Shown in pieces: positions 29,563 to 38,484 of a stretch of DNA of 64,000 nt. How positions within the stretch are numbered: the stretch's first letter is position 1; every line of letters starts with the position of its first letter. The notes under the pieces were generated by a model that worked only from the letters and a program-made list of their open reading frames with translations, searched no databases and was not told the DNA's origin. Source of the DNA: Rhizobium vallis (lineage in GTDB: Bacteria; Pseudomonadota; Alphaproteobacteria; Rhizobiales; Rhizobiaceae); NCBI RefSeq assembly GCF_003985155.1, contig NZ_ML133691.1, forward strand, positions 186,001-250,000. Direction: 5' to 3'. A program made the position numbers and the translations under genes.

Positions 29563-32076
29563 ATGACTTCGATCGCGCGTTCTGCGCTTCCGCTTTCCGG
29601 CGTTCGGGTGGTTGATTTCGGGCAATACATTGCCGGCCCGGCGGTCGCCATGATTCTTGGCGATCTCGGTGCGACCGTCGTGCACGTCGATCCGCCCGGC
29701 GGTCCGCTCTGGGACAATCCCGCCAACGCCATCCTCAATCGCAACAAGCTGATCGTCACTCTCGATCTCAAGTCGGAAGAGGGGGTGGATGAGGCAAAAG
29801 CGCTGGTGGCCGAGGCCGATATTGTCGTCGAGAATTTCCGCCCCGGCGTGCTCGCCCGGCTTGGAATCGATTTTTCGGCGTTGCGCAAGGCTCGGCCGGA
29901 GCTGATCACCCTGTCTATCCCCGGTTTCGCCTCTGACGACCAACTTCGTCGTGACTGGCGTGCCTTCGAGACGGTGATCGCGGCGTCATCCGGTGTCTTT
30001 ACGGATATGGGCCTTAATCGCGTGCTGATGGGCATCAACCCGTCTTTCTCGCCGCTGCCGTTGTCTTCCGCCTATGGCACGATGCTTGCAGCATCTGCGA
30101 CGGTGCTGGCGCTTCAGGCGCGCGAGCGCACTGGGCACGGTGACCACATCGAAGTGCCGCTGGCAAGCGCCGTCATGGAGGGCCTGTCCTATAACTCGAT
30201 CCTGATCGACGATTATCCGCTGCGCTACCAGACCCAGCGTGAGCGGGAGATCGAGCGCCGGCGCGGCGAAGGCCTGCCGATGAATATGTCCTATGACGAC
30301 CTCCAGGAGTTCCTCGATCCCTTCTATCGCAGCTACATGTGCGCCGATGGGCGGATGTTCTACGTCGTCTGCCCCAGCCACAAGAACCATGCGAAGCGCT
30401 GCCTGCAAGCCCTCGGTCTCTACGATGAATTGGTGGTCGAAGGACTGCGCGAGGAGGAAGACACCTATCTGCCGGTCTCGCAATGGTCGTCGGACGTTTC
30501 GCTTGGCGTCTATCCGCTCCCGAAATTCTGGGCCGACAAGATCGCGGCCCGCATGAAGGAGGTCTTCCTGACCAGGACGGCGGCTGAATGGGAACGCGTC
30601 TTCGGGGAAGGCCTGTTTCCGGGCGCACCGCAGCGCTGGCTGAAGGAATGGATCGCAGACGATCATGCAAGGGCCGCCGGCCTGATGATTGAGGTGGACG
30701 ATCCGATCCTGGGCCGCATGACGCAGCCGGGGCCCATGGCCTGGCTACAGGAGAGCGCCGAAGCCATGCTGACGCCGCGTCCGCGGCGTTGGGGAACCTT
30801 TGAGGACGCGCTTGCGATGCTTTCGGGTGTGGAGCGCCCGTCCTTGCCGGCGCCGACAACCGACGCCCCCGGCGGCTGGCTGGACGGCGTCAGAGTTCTC
30901 GATCTATGCAATGTGATCGCCGGTCCGCATTCGGTCGCCTATCTCGCCCGCTTCGGCGCTGAGGTGATCAAGATCGATCCGGCCAGACCGCTCTATGATT
31001 GCTGGAACACCGTGATCTTCGGCCTGTCGCATATGCGCGGCAAACAGTCCGTGCTGCTGAACATGGGTTCGCCTGATGGCCGCATCGTCTTCGAGGAACT
31101 GGTGCGTTCCGTCGATGTCGTGGTCTGGAATGCCACCGACCGGCAGGTCAAGGCGATGGGGCTCGATGCCGAAAGCCTGAAGGCGCTCAACCGCCAAGCG
31201 ATCTTCTGCCAGCTTGATTGCTTCGGCGGCGTGCGGAGCGGCCCGCGCACGGACTATCTCGGCTATGACGATCTCGTGCAGTCCGCGACCGGCATCATGC
31301 TGCGTTTCGGCGGCTCGATGGAAACGCCGGAGGAACATGCCCATGTCGGCACGATCGACGTCATGTGCGGCTTCGGCGCGGCGCTCGGCATTGCCGCCGC
31401 CCTCTATCAGAAATCCAGAACCGGCATCGTCGGCCGCCCGCGCACGTCCCTGTCGGCGCTGACCGGCCTCGCGCAGATACCGTTCTGCTACGATTATACC
31501 GGGCGCGGTCCCTTCGACGAGCCGTCCGGCCGCGAAACCAAGGGGTATCATGCCCTGTCGCGCCTCTATGAAACGGCATTGGGAGATCACCTTCTTTTGT
31601 GTGCTTCGGAAGCGGACCTGCCACGCTTCGGCAAGGTTGAAGGTCTAAGGGGGATAGTCGAGATGGCGGCATCCAATCGTGAGTCCTATCTCGCGCAGGC
31701 CTTTGTGACCGCTCCCGCCCAAACCTGGCACCAGCGCCTGCGGGAAGCCGATATCGGCGTATCGCTCTGCGAGAATATCGAAACGATCCGCAGCCGCAGT
31801 GCCCGCATTGCCGACGGCACGCCGGGCATCGACCGGGGCAGCTATTCCTTCTCGATCTTCCCAAACCATCCGAGCGGGCACACCGTCACACAGCTCGATC
31901 CCTTCGCTATCCGTCCGGCTGTCGGCAAGGTTACAGCCGTCGCCCCGGCGGAGAAGTACGGAGCCTCCACGCGCGCCGTTCTCCAGTCCCTGAACTACAC
32001 CGAAGCCGAGATCGACCGGCTGATTGCCTCCGGTACGGTCAGCGAGACTTGGAGCGCGGAGTATCTGCCGAGCTAG
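29563..32076 (+). CDS. dddD: Two-domain class III CoA transferase, predicted DMSP CoA-transferase/lyase DddD
   Basis: 837 residues holding two CaiB/BaiF domains in tandem (roughly residues 8-400 and 445-800). Both start with the family block: GVRVVDFGQYIAGPAVAMILGD and GVRVLDLCNVIAGPHSVAYLA. The catalytic aspartate of the family is present only in the second domain (D599, in HVGTIDVMCGFG); the matching position of the first domain (PLPLSSAYGTML) has none. This length, duplication and single-aspartate layout match DddD, which moves CoA from acetyl-CoA to DMSP and releases dimethyl sulfide and 3-hydroxypropionyl-CoA. GGGAGG precedes the ATG. Neighbours agree: a betaine-type ABC importer and an acryloyl-CoA reductase-like gene. 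A related betaine substrate cannot be excluded. Confidence 0.85.
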   Translation: MTSIARSALPLSGVRVVDFGQYIAGPAVAMILGDLGATVVHVDPPGGPLWDNPANAILNRNKLIVTLDLKSEEGVDEAKALVAEADIVVENFRPGVLARLGIDFSALRKARPELITLSIPGFASDDQLRRDWRAFETVIAASSGVFTDMGLNRVLMGINPSFSPLPLSSAYGTMLAASATVLALQARERTGHGDHIEVPLASAVMEGLSYNSILIDDYPLRYQTQREREIERRRGEGLPMNMSYDDLQEFLDPFYRSYMCADGRMFYVVCPSHKNHAKRCLQALGLYDELVVEGLREEEDTYLPVSQWSSDVSLGVYPLPKFWADKIAARMKEVFLTRTAAEWERVFGEGLFPGAPQRWLKEWIADDHARAAGLMIEVDDPILGRMTQPGPMAWLQESAEAMLTPRPRRWGTFEDALAMLSGVERPSLPAPTTDAPGGWLDGVRVLDLCNVIAGPHSVAYLARFGAEVIKIDPARPLYDCWNTVIFGLSHMRGKQSVLLNMGSPDGRIVFEELVRSVDVVVWNATDRQVKAMGLDAESLKALNRQAIFCQLDCFGGVRSGPRTDYLGYDDLVQSATGIMLRFGGSMETPEEHAHVGTIDVMCGFGAALGIAAALYQKSRTGIVGRPRTSLSALTGLAQIPFCYDYTGRGPFDEPSGRETKGYHALSRLYETALGDHLLLCASEADLPRFGKVEGLRGIVEMAASNRESYLAQAFVTAPAQTWHQRLREADIGVSLCENIETIRSRSARIADGTPGIDRGSYSFSIFPNHPSGHTVTQLDPFAIRPAVGKVTAVAPAEKYGASTRAVLQSLNYTEAEIDRLIASGTVSETWSAEYLPS

Positions 32077-32192
32077 CAGGAAACGGCGGCTTCGGGTTCT
32101 GAGGAGGATACTGAAGCCGCTCGCGGCCCCCAACCTATGCGATGGCGTCGACGGGCTTGGAATTTCAACATCGCACATAGGGAGGAAATGCC

Positions 32193-33194
32193 ATGAAAGA
32201 ACTCTTCGCCTCGACATGCCTTGCAGCAGCCATGCTGACCTTTTGCAATTCGGCGCAGGCTGCTGATTGCGGCGACGTCACCATCGCCAGCATGAACTGG
32301 CAGAGTGCGGAAGTGCTCGCCAGTCTGGACAAATTTATTCTGACCGAGGGTTACGGTTGCAACGCCGAAATCATACAGGGCGATACGGTCCCGACGATCA
32401 CGTCGATGACCGAAAAGGGCCAGCCCGACATCGCGCCGGAAGGCTGGGTCGATCTTCTGCCTGATGTCGTCAACGCCGGCGTCAAGAACGGAAAGCTGGT
32501 GGTTGCATCGACCGTGCTGACCGATGGCGCGGTGCAGGGCTGGTGGATGCCGAAATACCTTGCTGACGCTCATCCGGACATCAAGACGATCGATGATATC
32601 CTTAAGCATCCGGAGCTGTTCCCGGATCCCGAGGACAATTCGAAGGGTGCCATTCACAATGGCCCGCAGGGCTGGGGCGGCACGGTCGTGACCTCGCAGC
32701 TCTACAAGGCCTATGGCGGCGAAGCTGCGAACTTCACGCTGGTCGACACAGGCTCAGCTGCCGGCCTCGATGGCTCCATTGCCAAGGCCTACGAGCGCAA
32801 CGAAGGCTGGGTCGGCTACTACTGGGCTCCAACCGCGCTTCTCGGCAAGTATGAGATGGTGAAGCTCGAGCATGGCGTGCCCTATGACGCGGCCGAGTGG
32901 AAGCGCTGCAACACCGTCGCGGATTGCCTGGACCCGAAAAAGAATGAATGGCCGAAGGACACCGTCCAGACGCTCGTGACCAAGCCATTCTCCGAGCGCG
33001 CCGGTGAGGACATCATGGGCTACCTCAACAAACGCGCCTGGTCGAACGACACGGTCAACAAGCTGATGGCCTGGATGACCGACAATCAGGCAAGCGGCGA
33101 CGACGGTGCAAAGCACTTCCTCGAAGAAAACGAGGCCATGTGGAAAGAATGGGTATCGCCTGAAGCAGCCGAGAAGATCAAGGCGGCGCTTTGA
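32193..33194 (+). CDS. Glycine betaine/DMSP-type ABC transporter substrate-binding protein (OpuAC/ProX family)
   Basis: 333 residues with a Sec signal peptide (cleavage likely near residue 24, after AQA/AAD). The mature protein matches the OpuAC-type fold for quaternary amines: VTIASMNWQSAEVLASL at its start, PEGWVDLLPD, GWWMPKYL, and several tryptophans (GPQGWGG, NEGWVGYYWAP) able to build the aromatic cage that binds trimethylammonium or dimethylsulfonium groups. AGGGAGGAAA precedes the ATG. The position directly after the DddD-like gene suggests DMSP as a main ligand; glycine betaine or choline are alternatives. Confidence 0.9.
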   Translation: MKELFASTCLAAAMLTFCNSAQAADCGDVTIASMNWQSAEVLASLDKFILTEGYGCNAEIIQGDTVPTITSMTEKGQPDIAPEGWVDLLPDVVNAGVKNGKLVVASTVLTDGAVQGWWMPKYLADAHPDIKTIDDILKHPELFPDPEDNSKGAIHNGPQGWGGTVVTSQLYKAYGGEAANFTLVDTGSAAGLDGSIAKAYERNEGWVGYYWAPTALLGKYEMVKLEHGVPYDAAEWKRCNTVADCLDPKKNEWPKDTVQTLVTKPFSERAGEDIMGYLNKRAWSNDTVNKLMAWMTDNQASGDDGAKHFLEENEAMWKEWVSPEAAEKIKAAL

Positions 33195-33282
33195 TCTCAT
33201 TCAAGACGTTGCTGGCGTGTATCGCGCCGGCAACGAACAGCGCGTCCCAGAATGCGCTTGCCGTTATCGAGGAGGATGGATT

Positions 33283-34170
33283 TTGGATTGGCTGTTCAGC
33301 TTTCCGCACATGGATGATGCGGCTTTACGCGATCTCAAGAAGGTGATCGACGAAGGATTCCGCAGTTTTACTCGGGCCTATGGCGATGGTCTTGAATTGA
33401 TTTTCGAGCCGCTACAGCACTTTCTGATCTGGTCCGAGCGTTTCATGACGAAGACGCCCTGGCCGATCGTGCTTATTCTCATTGCGCTGGTCGCGTGGTT
33501 CGCCAGCCGCAACTGGAAGATCGTCGCGGGAACAGTCGTGACGCTGCTGCTCATCGGCTACTTCGACATGTGGGACGACACGATGAAGACGGTCTCGATG
33601 ATTTTCGTCTGCACGGTCCTGTCGATCGTCGTCGGTATTCCCATCGGTATCGCCATGTCCCGGTCGGACAGGGTGCAGAATATCGTCAATCCGGTGCTCG
33701 ACGTGATGCAGACGATGCCGAGCTTCGTCTATCTGATCCCGGTCGTCATGCTGCTCGGCATCGGCAAGGTGCCGGGCCTCATCGCCGTCGTCATCTACGC
33801 CATCCCGCCGATGATCCGTTTGACCAATCTCGGCATCCGTCTCGTCGACAAGGACGTGCTGGAAGCGGCAGACGCCTTCGGGTCGTCGAACTGGCAGAAG
33901 CTGAAGCACGTGCAGATGCCGCTGGCTTTGCCCACCATCATGGCCGGCATCAATCAGACCATCATGATGGCGCTTGCCATGGTGGTCATCGCCTCGATGA
34001 TCGGCGTTCAGGGCCTCGGCCAGCCGGTTCTGAAGGCGATCTCCAACCAATATTTCACGCTCGGCATCTTCAACGGCCTCGCCATCGTCGGCATCGCGAT
34101 CATCTTCGACCGCGTCAGCCAAGCTTTCGGCGCACGCCTTCAAAAGCACCGGGAGGTGGTCCATGGGTAA
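33283..34170 (+). CDS. Glycine betaine-type ABC transporter permease (ProW/OpuAB-like)
   Basis: About 295 residues from a TTG start at 33283, which has GGAGGA six bases upstream (33271-33276); the frame stays open back to 33106 but that part overlaps the binding-protein gene and is not protein-like. Membrane segments begin near residue 60 (WPIVLILIALVAWFA). ProW-family motifs: GIPIGIAMSRSDRVQNIVNPVLDVMQTMPSF and the EAA loop AADAFGSSNWQKLKHVQMPLALPTIMAG. It forms a homodimeric channel with the ATPase whose gene overlaps its end by 8 bp. Confidence 0.9.
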   Translation: MDWLFSFPHMDDAALRDLKKVIDEGFRSFTRAYGDGLELIFEPLQHFLIWSERFMTKTPWPIVLILIALVAWFASRNWKIVAGTVVTLLLIGYFDMWDDTMKTVSMIFVCTVLSIVVGIPIGIAMSRSDRVQNIVNPVLDVMQTMPSFVYLIPVVMLLGIGKVPGLIAVVIYAIPPMIRLTNLGIRLVDKDVLEAADAFGSSNWQKLKHVQMPLALPTIMAGINQTIMMALAMVVIASMIGVQGLGQPVLKAISNQYFTLGIFNGLAIVGIAIIFDRVSQAFGARLQKHREVVHG

Positions 34171-35242
34171 TAAGAAAATTGGCGGCTTCGGCATCGAAAT
34201 CAAAAAGCTCTACAAAATCTTCGGCCCAAATGGTGCGGATTGCGTCAAGCTGATCGAGCAGGGTGTTACGAAGACGGAACTGAATGCAAAACATGGGCAT
34301 GTCCTTGGCCTGAAAGACATCAACATCTTCATGCCTGCCGGTGGCATTCAGGTGATCATGGGTCTTTCTGGATCGGGAAAGTCCACGCTCATTCGCCACA
34401 TCAATCGCCTTATCGATCCGACGTCAGGTGAAGTCGTCATCGGCGACGAGGATGTGGTCAAGATGGACGCCGAGCAGTTGCGTGAGTTCCGTCGGCATCA
34501 GACAGCCATGGTGTTCCAGAAGTTTGCGCTTCTTCCGCACCGCACTGTTCTCGAAAACACCCTCTATGGCCTGGAGATACAAGGGGCGCCTCGGAACCGG
34601 CAGGTCGACTGCGCCATGCGATGGATCGAGCGCGTCGGGCTGAAGGGTTTCGAGAGCAAATATCCCAATCAGTTGTCCGGCGGTATGCAACAGCGCGTCG
34701 GTCTTGCCCGTGCGCTGGCGAACGATGCGCCGATCCTGTTGATGGACGAAGCGTTTTCCGCGCTGGACCCGCTCATTCGCGTCGACATGCAAACCGTGCT
34801 CCTCGATCTGCAGAAGGAGATCAAGAAGACGATCGTGTTCATCACCCATGATCTGGACGAAGCGCTCAGGCTTGGGGATCGCATCGCGATATTGCGGGAC
34901 GGCGAAGTCGTGCAGCAGGGCACGGGGCAGGACATCGTGATGAATCCTGCCGACGATTACATCGCCAGCTTCGTCCGGGAAGTGAACCGCGGCCGTGTCA
35001 TCAAAGTCGAGACTGTCGCCACCGCGCCTAATGGCTCGTCCCGCGAATTGAACATTTCGGTGCAGGCCGGCGCAACGCTGGAAGAAGCGGCAAGAGCGAT
35101 GACGCTGGCCGGGGCAAGCGAGATCACTGTTGTCGATGGCGACGGTCAGGCCATAGGTGTGCTGACGCTTCCCCAGGCGGTTGACGCCATGGTCAATGCG
35201 CAAGTGGCTTGCTCAACGTCCGACGCTAAGAAAGTCGCGTAG
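34163..35242 (+). CDS. Glycine betaine-type ABC transporter ATP-binding protein (ProV/OpuAA-like)
   Basis: 359 residues. N-terminal ProV extension (LYKIFGPNGADCVKLIEQG, typical of quaternary amine transporters), Walker A GLSGSGKST near residue 74, signature LSGGMQQRV, Walker B LLMDEAFSALDP and switch FITHDLDEAL. After about residue 280 there is one CBS-like segment (AGATLEEAARAMTLAGASEITVV), shorter than the tandem CBS pair of ProV, which may reduce osmotic gating. It overlaps the permease gene by 8 bp and precedes the AcuI-like gene by 34 bp, all in one operon. Confidence 0.92.
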   Translation: MGNKKIGGFGIEIKKLYKIFGPNGADCVKLIEQGVTKTELNAKHGHVLGLKDINIFMPAGGIQVIMGLSGSGKSTLIRHINRLIDPTSGEVVIGDEDVVKMDAEQLREFRRHQTAMVFQKFALLPHRTVLENTLYGLEIQGAPRNRQVDCAMRWIERVGLKGFESKYPNQLSGGMQQRVGLARALANDAPILLMDEAFSALDPLIRVDMQTVLLDLQKEIKKTIVFITHDLDEALRLGDRIAILRDGEVVQQGTGQDIVMNPADDYIASFVREVNRGRVIKVETVATAPNGSSRELNISVQAGATLEEAARAMTLAGASEITVVDGDGQAIGVLTLPQAVDAMVNAQVACSTSDAKKVA

Positions 35243-35276
35243 GCGAAATAGGGAAATCCAGGAATGGGAATCTCAG

Positions 35277-36269
35277 ATGTTTGACGCCGTCCTGATCGAA
35301 AAGTCTGACAGTGGGCAGGAAGCCGGTCTTTCCAGGATCGATACCGCGCAACTGCCCCAAGGCGACGTGCTGGTGGAGGTCGCGTGGTCGACCCTGAACT
35401 ACAAGGATGCCTTAGCGATCACCGGCGCCTCGCCGGTGGTTCGCAGTTTTTCGATGGTGCCGGGGATCGATTTTGCCGGCGTCGTTGCCGAAAGTTCCCA
35501 TTCCGACTTTGAGCCGGGCGATCGGGTCGTGCTGAACGGCTGGGGCGTTGGAGAGCGGCATTGGGGTGGACTGGCGGCCAAGGCGCGCGTGAGTGGAGAC
35601 TGGCTCGTGCCTTTGCCGGAAGGGATCAGCCACCGGAACGCCATGGCGATAGGGACGGCTGGTTACACGGCGATGTTGTGCGTCATGGCGCTAGAGCGCA
35701 ATGGGGTGCTGCCGGGAGGCGGCGAAGTGGTGGTAACAGGTGCGGCCGGTGGTGTTGGCAGTATTGCGACCATGCTTTTGGCCGCGCGGGGCTACAGCGT
35801 CGCTGCCGTTACCGGGCGGACGGCCGAGACAGATTATCTCACCGGCCTCGGTGCCACGATCATCATTGACCGGGCGGAGTTTATGCAGGTCGGCCGACCT
35901 TTGGCCAAGGAGCGTTGGGCGGGAGCTATAGACGTGGCAGGCGGAGTGGTGCTGGCCAACGTACTGGCTTCGATGCGCTATCGCGGTGTCGTCGCCGCAT
36001 GCGGACTGGCGGGCGGCATGGAACTGCCCGCGACTGTCGCGCCCTTCATCTTGCGCGCTGTGACGCTGGTCGGGATCGACAGCGTTATGTGTCCAAAACT
36101 CGAAAGGCTGATCGTCTGGCAAAGACTCGCGCACGAAGTCGATATGGCAAGACTTGAGGCAATGACGACGGAAGTTCAGCTCGGCGACGTTATCGCAGCC
36201 GCACCGCGATTCCTTGAGGGTAAGGTGCGCGGTCGCATTTTAGTGCCGATTAACCCGCAACTTAATTGA
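35277..36269 (+). CDS. acuI: Acryloyl-CoA reductase (NADPH), AcuI/YhdH family
   Basis: 330 residues of the zinc-free medium-chain dehydrogenase AcuI/YhdH family. Seen: WSTLNYKDALAITGASPVVR, VPGIDFAGVV, LNGWGVGERHWGGLA, GTAGYTAMLCVMALE, the NADPH loop TGAAGGVGSIA near residue 160 and AACGLAGGMELPATVAPFILR, GVTL-type and IDSVMCP blocks. AcuI reduces acryloyl-CoA to propionyl-CoA and is found repeatedly in DMSP catabolic clusters, where it removes toxic acryloyl-CoA. The ATG at 35277 starts at the family start; the frame is open further upstream. Last gene of the operon. Confidence 0.9.
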   Translation: MFDAVLIEKSDSGQEAGLSRIDTAQLPQGDVLVEVAWSTLNYKDALAITGASPVVRSFSMVPGIDFAGVVAESSHSDFEPGDRVVLNGWGVGERHWGGLAAKARVSGDWLVPLPEGISHRNAMAIGTAGYTAMLCVMALERNGVLPGGGEVVVTGAAGGVGSIATMLLAARGYSVAAVTGRTAETDYLTGLGATIIIDRAEFMQVGRPLAKERWAGAIDVAGGVVLANVLASMRYRGVVAACGLAGGMELPATVAPFILRAVTLVGIDSVMCPKLERLIVWQRLAHEVDMARLEAMTTEVQLGDVIAAAPRFLEGKVRGRILVPINPQLN

Positions 36270-37149
36270 GAGCCGGAGGTTGGTGACTCCGCTTATCAGG
36301 CGCGTCAAACGCGTATGCCCCGCAAAGGAAGAATATCTACGCATCCTCGTGGCAGCCCACAGGACGACGAGTTCGTTCAACGAACGCGCTTACACAGGAT
36401 CAAGGACATCGCCTCGATCAGCACCAGCTTCGCTGTGGCGGGCAAGCCTTCTCGAGACCTATTGGGAATGCCCGCTTTGGCAGCTTCAAAGCTGACCGCA
36501 CCAGTCGCAAAAGGTTGGGCCTCTCGGCGGAACGCTTCCGCGTCGGCCAAGAGGGTAATGTCCATTATTTAGGCAACCTCACCCTGCGCGGTGGCTAGAG
36601 CGACACAGTGTTTCATGTTCGATTGTCCTACAGTTTAGCATTAAAGACGTGGAGAATTCTTATGGTTGAACCAGCTCTCTCGCAACTGGAGACCGATGCT
36701 CTCCGTAACGACCGGTTTCATCTGGCAGATTGCAGTCGTGGCGGGCCTTAGACGGTCTGAAGCTGGCTTTCTATTCGGTCCGGAACATGGAGCACGGGCT
36801 TCCAATCAAGAGGCGGGAAGCCACAACGCCGATGCGCAGTGGAGACCCCTACGTCATCGCGGCGGAGCTTTCGGCTCCAGCCGAATTGCTGCGACTATGG
36901 GGCCCGAAGAGGTTTAGCTTGTAATCCCAAAAATGCTGTTGTCAGCGCTGTCCGACCGCCGCATCTCGTCACGAGCTGCCCGCCGTACGGGCGGCACGCA
37001 TGGCTTGGACGACCAATCCGGACCGAAGCTGCCTCGCGATCGAAGCCAGAACGCGCAGATATTCTTCCCTCTTTCGCCAAACAACAGGACGACCCCGATA
37101 TCGATCGGGCTATCGTCAGCCGACTGGAAATTTTCCCCATGTTGGCGAA
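36270..37149. other. Intergenic region, no supported gene
   Basis: About 880 bp between acuI and the heat-shock island. A short minus-strand frame (36377-36565, ending ...KLVLIEAMSLILCKRVR) and several plus-strand frames exist, but none resembles a family I can name and none has a ribosome binding site. Probably decayed sequence marking a junction between two acquired blocks. Confidence 0.4.
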
Positions 37150-37188
37150 GCATGCGGCGGCGGCAATCTGGTGGCCGCCGCCGCGTGC
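37150..37188 (-). terminator. Strong hairpin after hsp20 (candidate terminator)
   Basis: Inverted repeat with 14 of 15 bases matched: 37150-37164 pairs with 37174-37188 around a nine-base loop, nearly all G and C. It lies ten bases downstream of the hsp20 stop on the minus strand. No uridine run follows, so it may work with Rho or protect the 3' end. Confidence 0.55.
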
Positions 37189-37197
37189 TCATCTCGC

Positions 37198-37707
37198 TTA
37201 GCTCTTGATGGTGATGCGCTTGACCTGCGACTGCGCCTTCTCGGTCTTCGGCAGGGTGACAGTCAGCACACCGTTCCTGAAGGTGGCGTCGACCTGGTCT
37301 TCCTTGACCTCGACACCGAGCGGAATGCGACGCTCGAAGCGGCCGTAATAGCGCTCGGAGAACTGGCGATCCTTATCCTCGCTCTCGGAGCGCTTTTCGC
37401 CCTTCAGCGTCAGAACGCCGTCAGTGAGCAGGACCTCGATGTCCTTCTCCTCAAGGCCGGGCACTTCGGCCGTCACCTTGATTTCCTTTTCGGCATTGGA
37501 GATCTCGACGCTCGGCCAGCCACTCCCGAACCCAGAGGGGTTGCCGAAGGACGGTAAACCGGAGCCAAAGCCGCGAAAGACGTCATCGAACAGACGGTTC
37601 ACCTCGCGATGAAGCGACAGGAAGGGATCACGCTCATCATCGGGCAAGAGACTGGGAACCCGGTTGCCATTGTTGCGGCCCCAGGGAATTAGATCACGAA
37701 CACTCAT
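37198..37707 (-). CDS. Small heat shock protein, Hsp20/alpha-crystallin family
   Basis: 169 residues. N-terminal variable arm, then the alpha-crystallin domain (WPSVEISNAEKEIKVTAEVPG, LTDGVLTLKGEKRSE, FERRIPLGVEVKED) and the conserved A-x-x-x-n-GVLTVTLPK segment near the end (FRNGVLTVTLPKTE). It is an ATP-independent holdase, class A-like, distinct from the IbpA-like proteins at 37798 and 42601. AAGGAGAAGAG precedes the ATG at 37707. It lies 90 bp after the IbpA-like gene and probably shares its transcript. Confidence 0.93.
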   Translation of the reverse strand: MSVRDLIPWGRNNGNRVPSLLPDDERDPFLSLHREVNRLFDDVFRGFGSGLPSFGNPSGFGSGWPSVEISNAEKEIKVTAEVPGLEEKDIEVLLTDGVLTLKGEKRSESEDKDRQFSERYYGRFERRIPLGVEVKEDQVDATFRNGVLTVTLPKTEKAQSQVKRITIKS

Positions 37708-37797
37708 GTCTCTTCTCCTTTTTGTTGGTTCGGTTGGCAAAGCTTTCCTGCGGGCGCCGGGCCGTGCCGGCGCCTTGTTTGCGGTCGGCTGGAAGGC

Positions 37798-38274
37798 TTA
37801 AGCCGCGTGCTTCTCGGCCTCGATCTGCTTGGTCTCGGCTTTCGGCATTCCCGGACCGGTTCGGATCTCGATCTGGCGCGGCTTCATTTCTTCAGGGATT
37901 TCGCGTTTGAGATCGATGGTCAGTAGACCGTTGACGAGACCCGCACCCACGACCTTGACGTGGTCGGCCAGTTCGAAGCGACGCTGGAACGAACGGCCAG
38001 CGATGCCGCGATGCAGATACTGGAAGTCATCGCCTTCAGCCTTCTGCCCCGAGACGATGAGCATGTTCTGCTCTTGGGTCATCGCCAGTTCGTCCTGTGA
38101 GAAGCCCGCCACTGCCATGACGATGCGGTAATCATTCTCGCCAGTTTTGACGATATCGTAAGACGGCCAACTGTCGATCGTCTCCGCGCGGCTAGCAGCC
38201 TCGAGCGCGTTCAACATACGGTCGAAGCCGATGCTCGACCGGAATAAGGGTGAGAAATCGAGGTTTGTCCTCAT
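37798..38274 (-). CDS. Small heat shock protein, IbpA-like Hsp20
   Basis: 158 residues. The opening (NLDFSPLFRSSIGFDRMLNAL) and PSYDIVKTGENDYRIVMAVAGF are the IbpA/HspH-type pattern; the alpha-crystallin domain ends with LVNGLLTIDLKREIPEEMKPR. It binds unfolding proteins as large oligomers. The Shine-Dalgarno AAGGAGGAT touches an ATG at 38280 but lies eight bases from the ATG at 38274, so 38274 is preferred. The leader folds as a ROSE-type thermometer and an RpoH-like promoter lies upstream, so strong heat induction is expected. Close paralogue of the gene at 42601. Confidence 0.94.
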   Translation of the reverse strand: MRTNLDFSPLFRSSIGFDRMLNALEAASRAETIDSWPSYDIVKTGENDYRIVMAVAGFSQDELAMTQEQNMLIVSGQKAEGDDFQYLHRGIAGRSFQRRFELADHVKVVGAGLVNGLLTIDLKREIPEEMKPRQIEIRTGPGMPKAETKQIEAEKHAA

Positions 38275-38276
38275 AG

Positions 38277-38369
38277 CCATATCCTCCTTATAAGCAACAT
38301 GGATACAAAGAGACGCCAAGAGCGACCGGCGTCTCCTGGACCTGTGTCGATCCCGATTGGGCAATCGAC
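38277..38369 (-). promoter_or_regulatory. Predicted ROSE-type RNA thermometer
   Basis: Three successive hairpins in the leader of the IbpA-like gene. From the gene outward: CCAT (minus strand, complement of 38299-38302) pairs with ATGG over the first ATG (38277-38280), enclosing TTGCT opposite AGGAGGA; a stem AGACGCC/GGCGTCT; and an outer stem within 38346-38369. A TTGCT opposite the Shine-Dalgarno with imperfect pairing is the ROSE hallmark in rhizobial small heat-shock genes. The same terminal hairpin occurs at 42574-42598. Melting would free the ribosome site. Confidence 0.7.
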
Positions 38370-38376
38370 TAATATT

Positions 38377-38405
38377 GATATAATTCAGTTGGTTAATGTT
38401 TCAAG
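38377..38405 (-). promoter_or_regulatory. RpoH-like heat-shock promoter
   Basis: On the minus strand CTTGAA (38405-38400), 17 bases, then TATATC (38382-38377). The -35 element equals the alphaproteobacterial RpoH consensus, and the same CTTGAA-N17 layout precedes groES and the second IbpA-like gene. Confidence 0.55.
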
Positions 38406-38484
38406 AGGAGTGGATTTCCTCCGTTGGAAAAATTGAATTTTGCGAGGCGCCACCATATTTGAGCCAAGGTAAAGAGAGGGAGCA

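Noticed and set aside
27940..29943. A 667-codon open frame on the minus strand
   Set aside because: It is antisense to the GMC oxidoreductase and the start of the DddD-like gene, which have full family motifs; long antisense frames are common in GC-rich coding DNA.
36377..36565. 62-codon minus-strand frame with protein-like C-terminus
   Set aside because: No ribosome binding site, no family recognised, surrounded by non-coding sequence.
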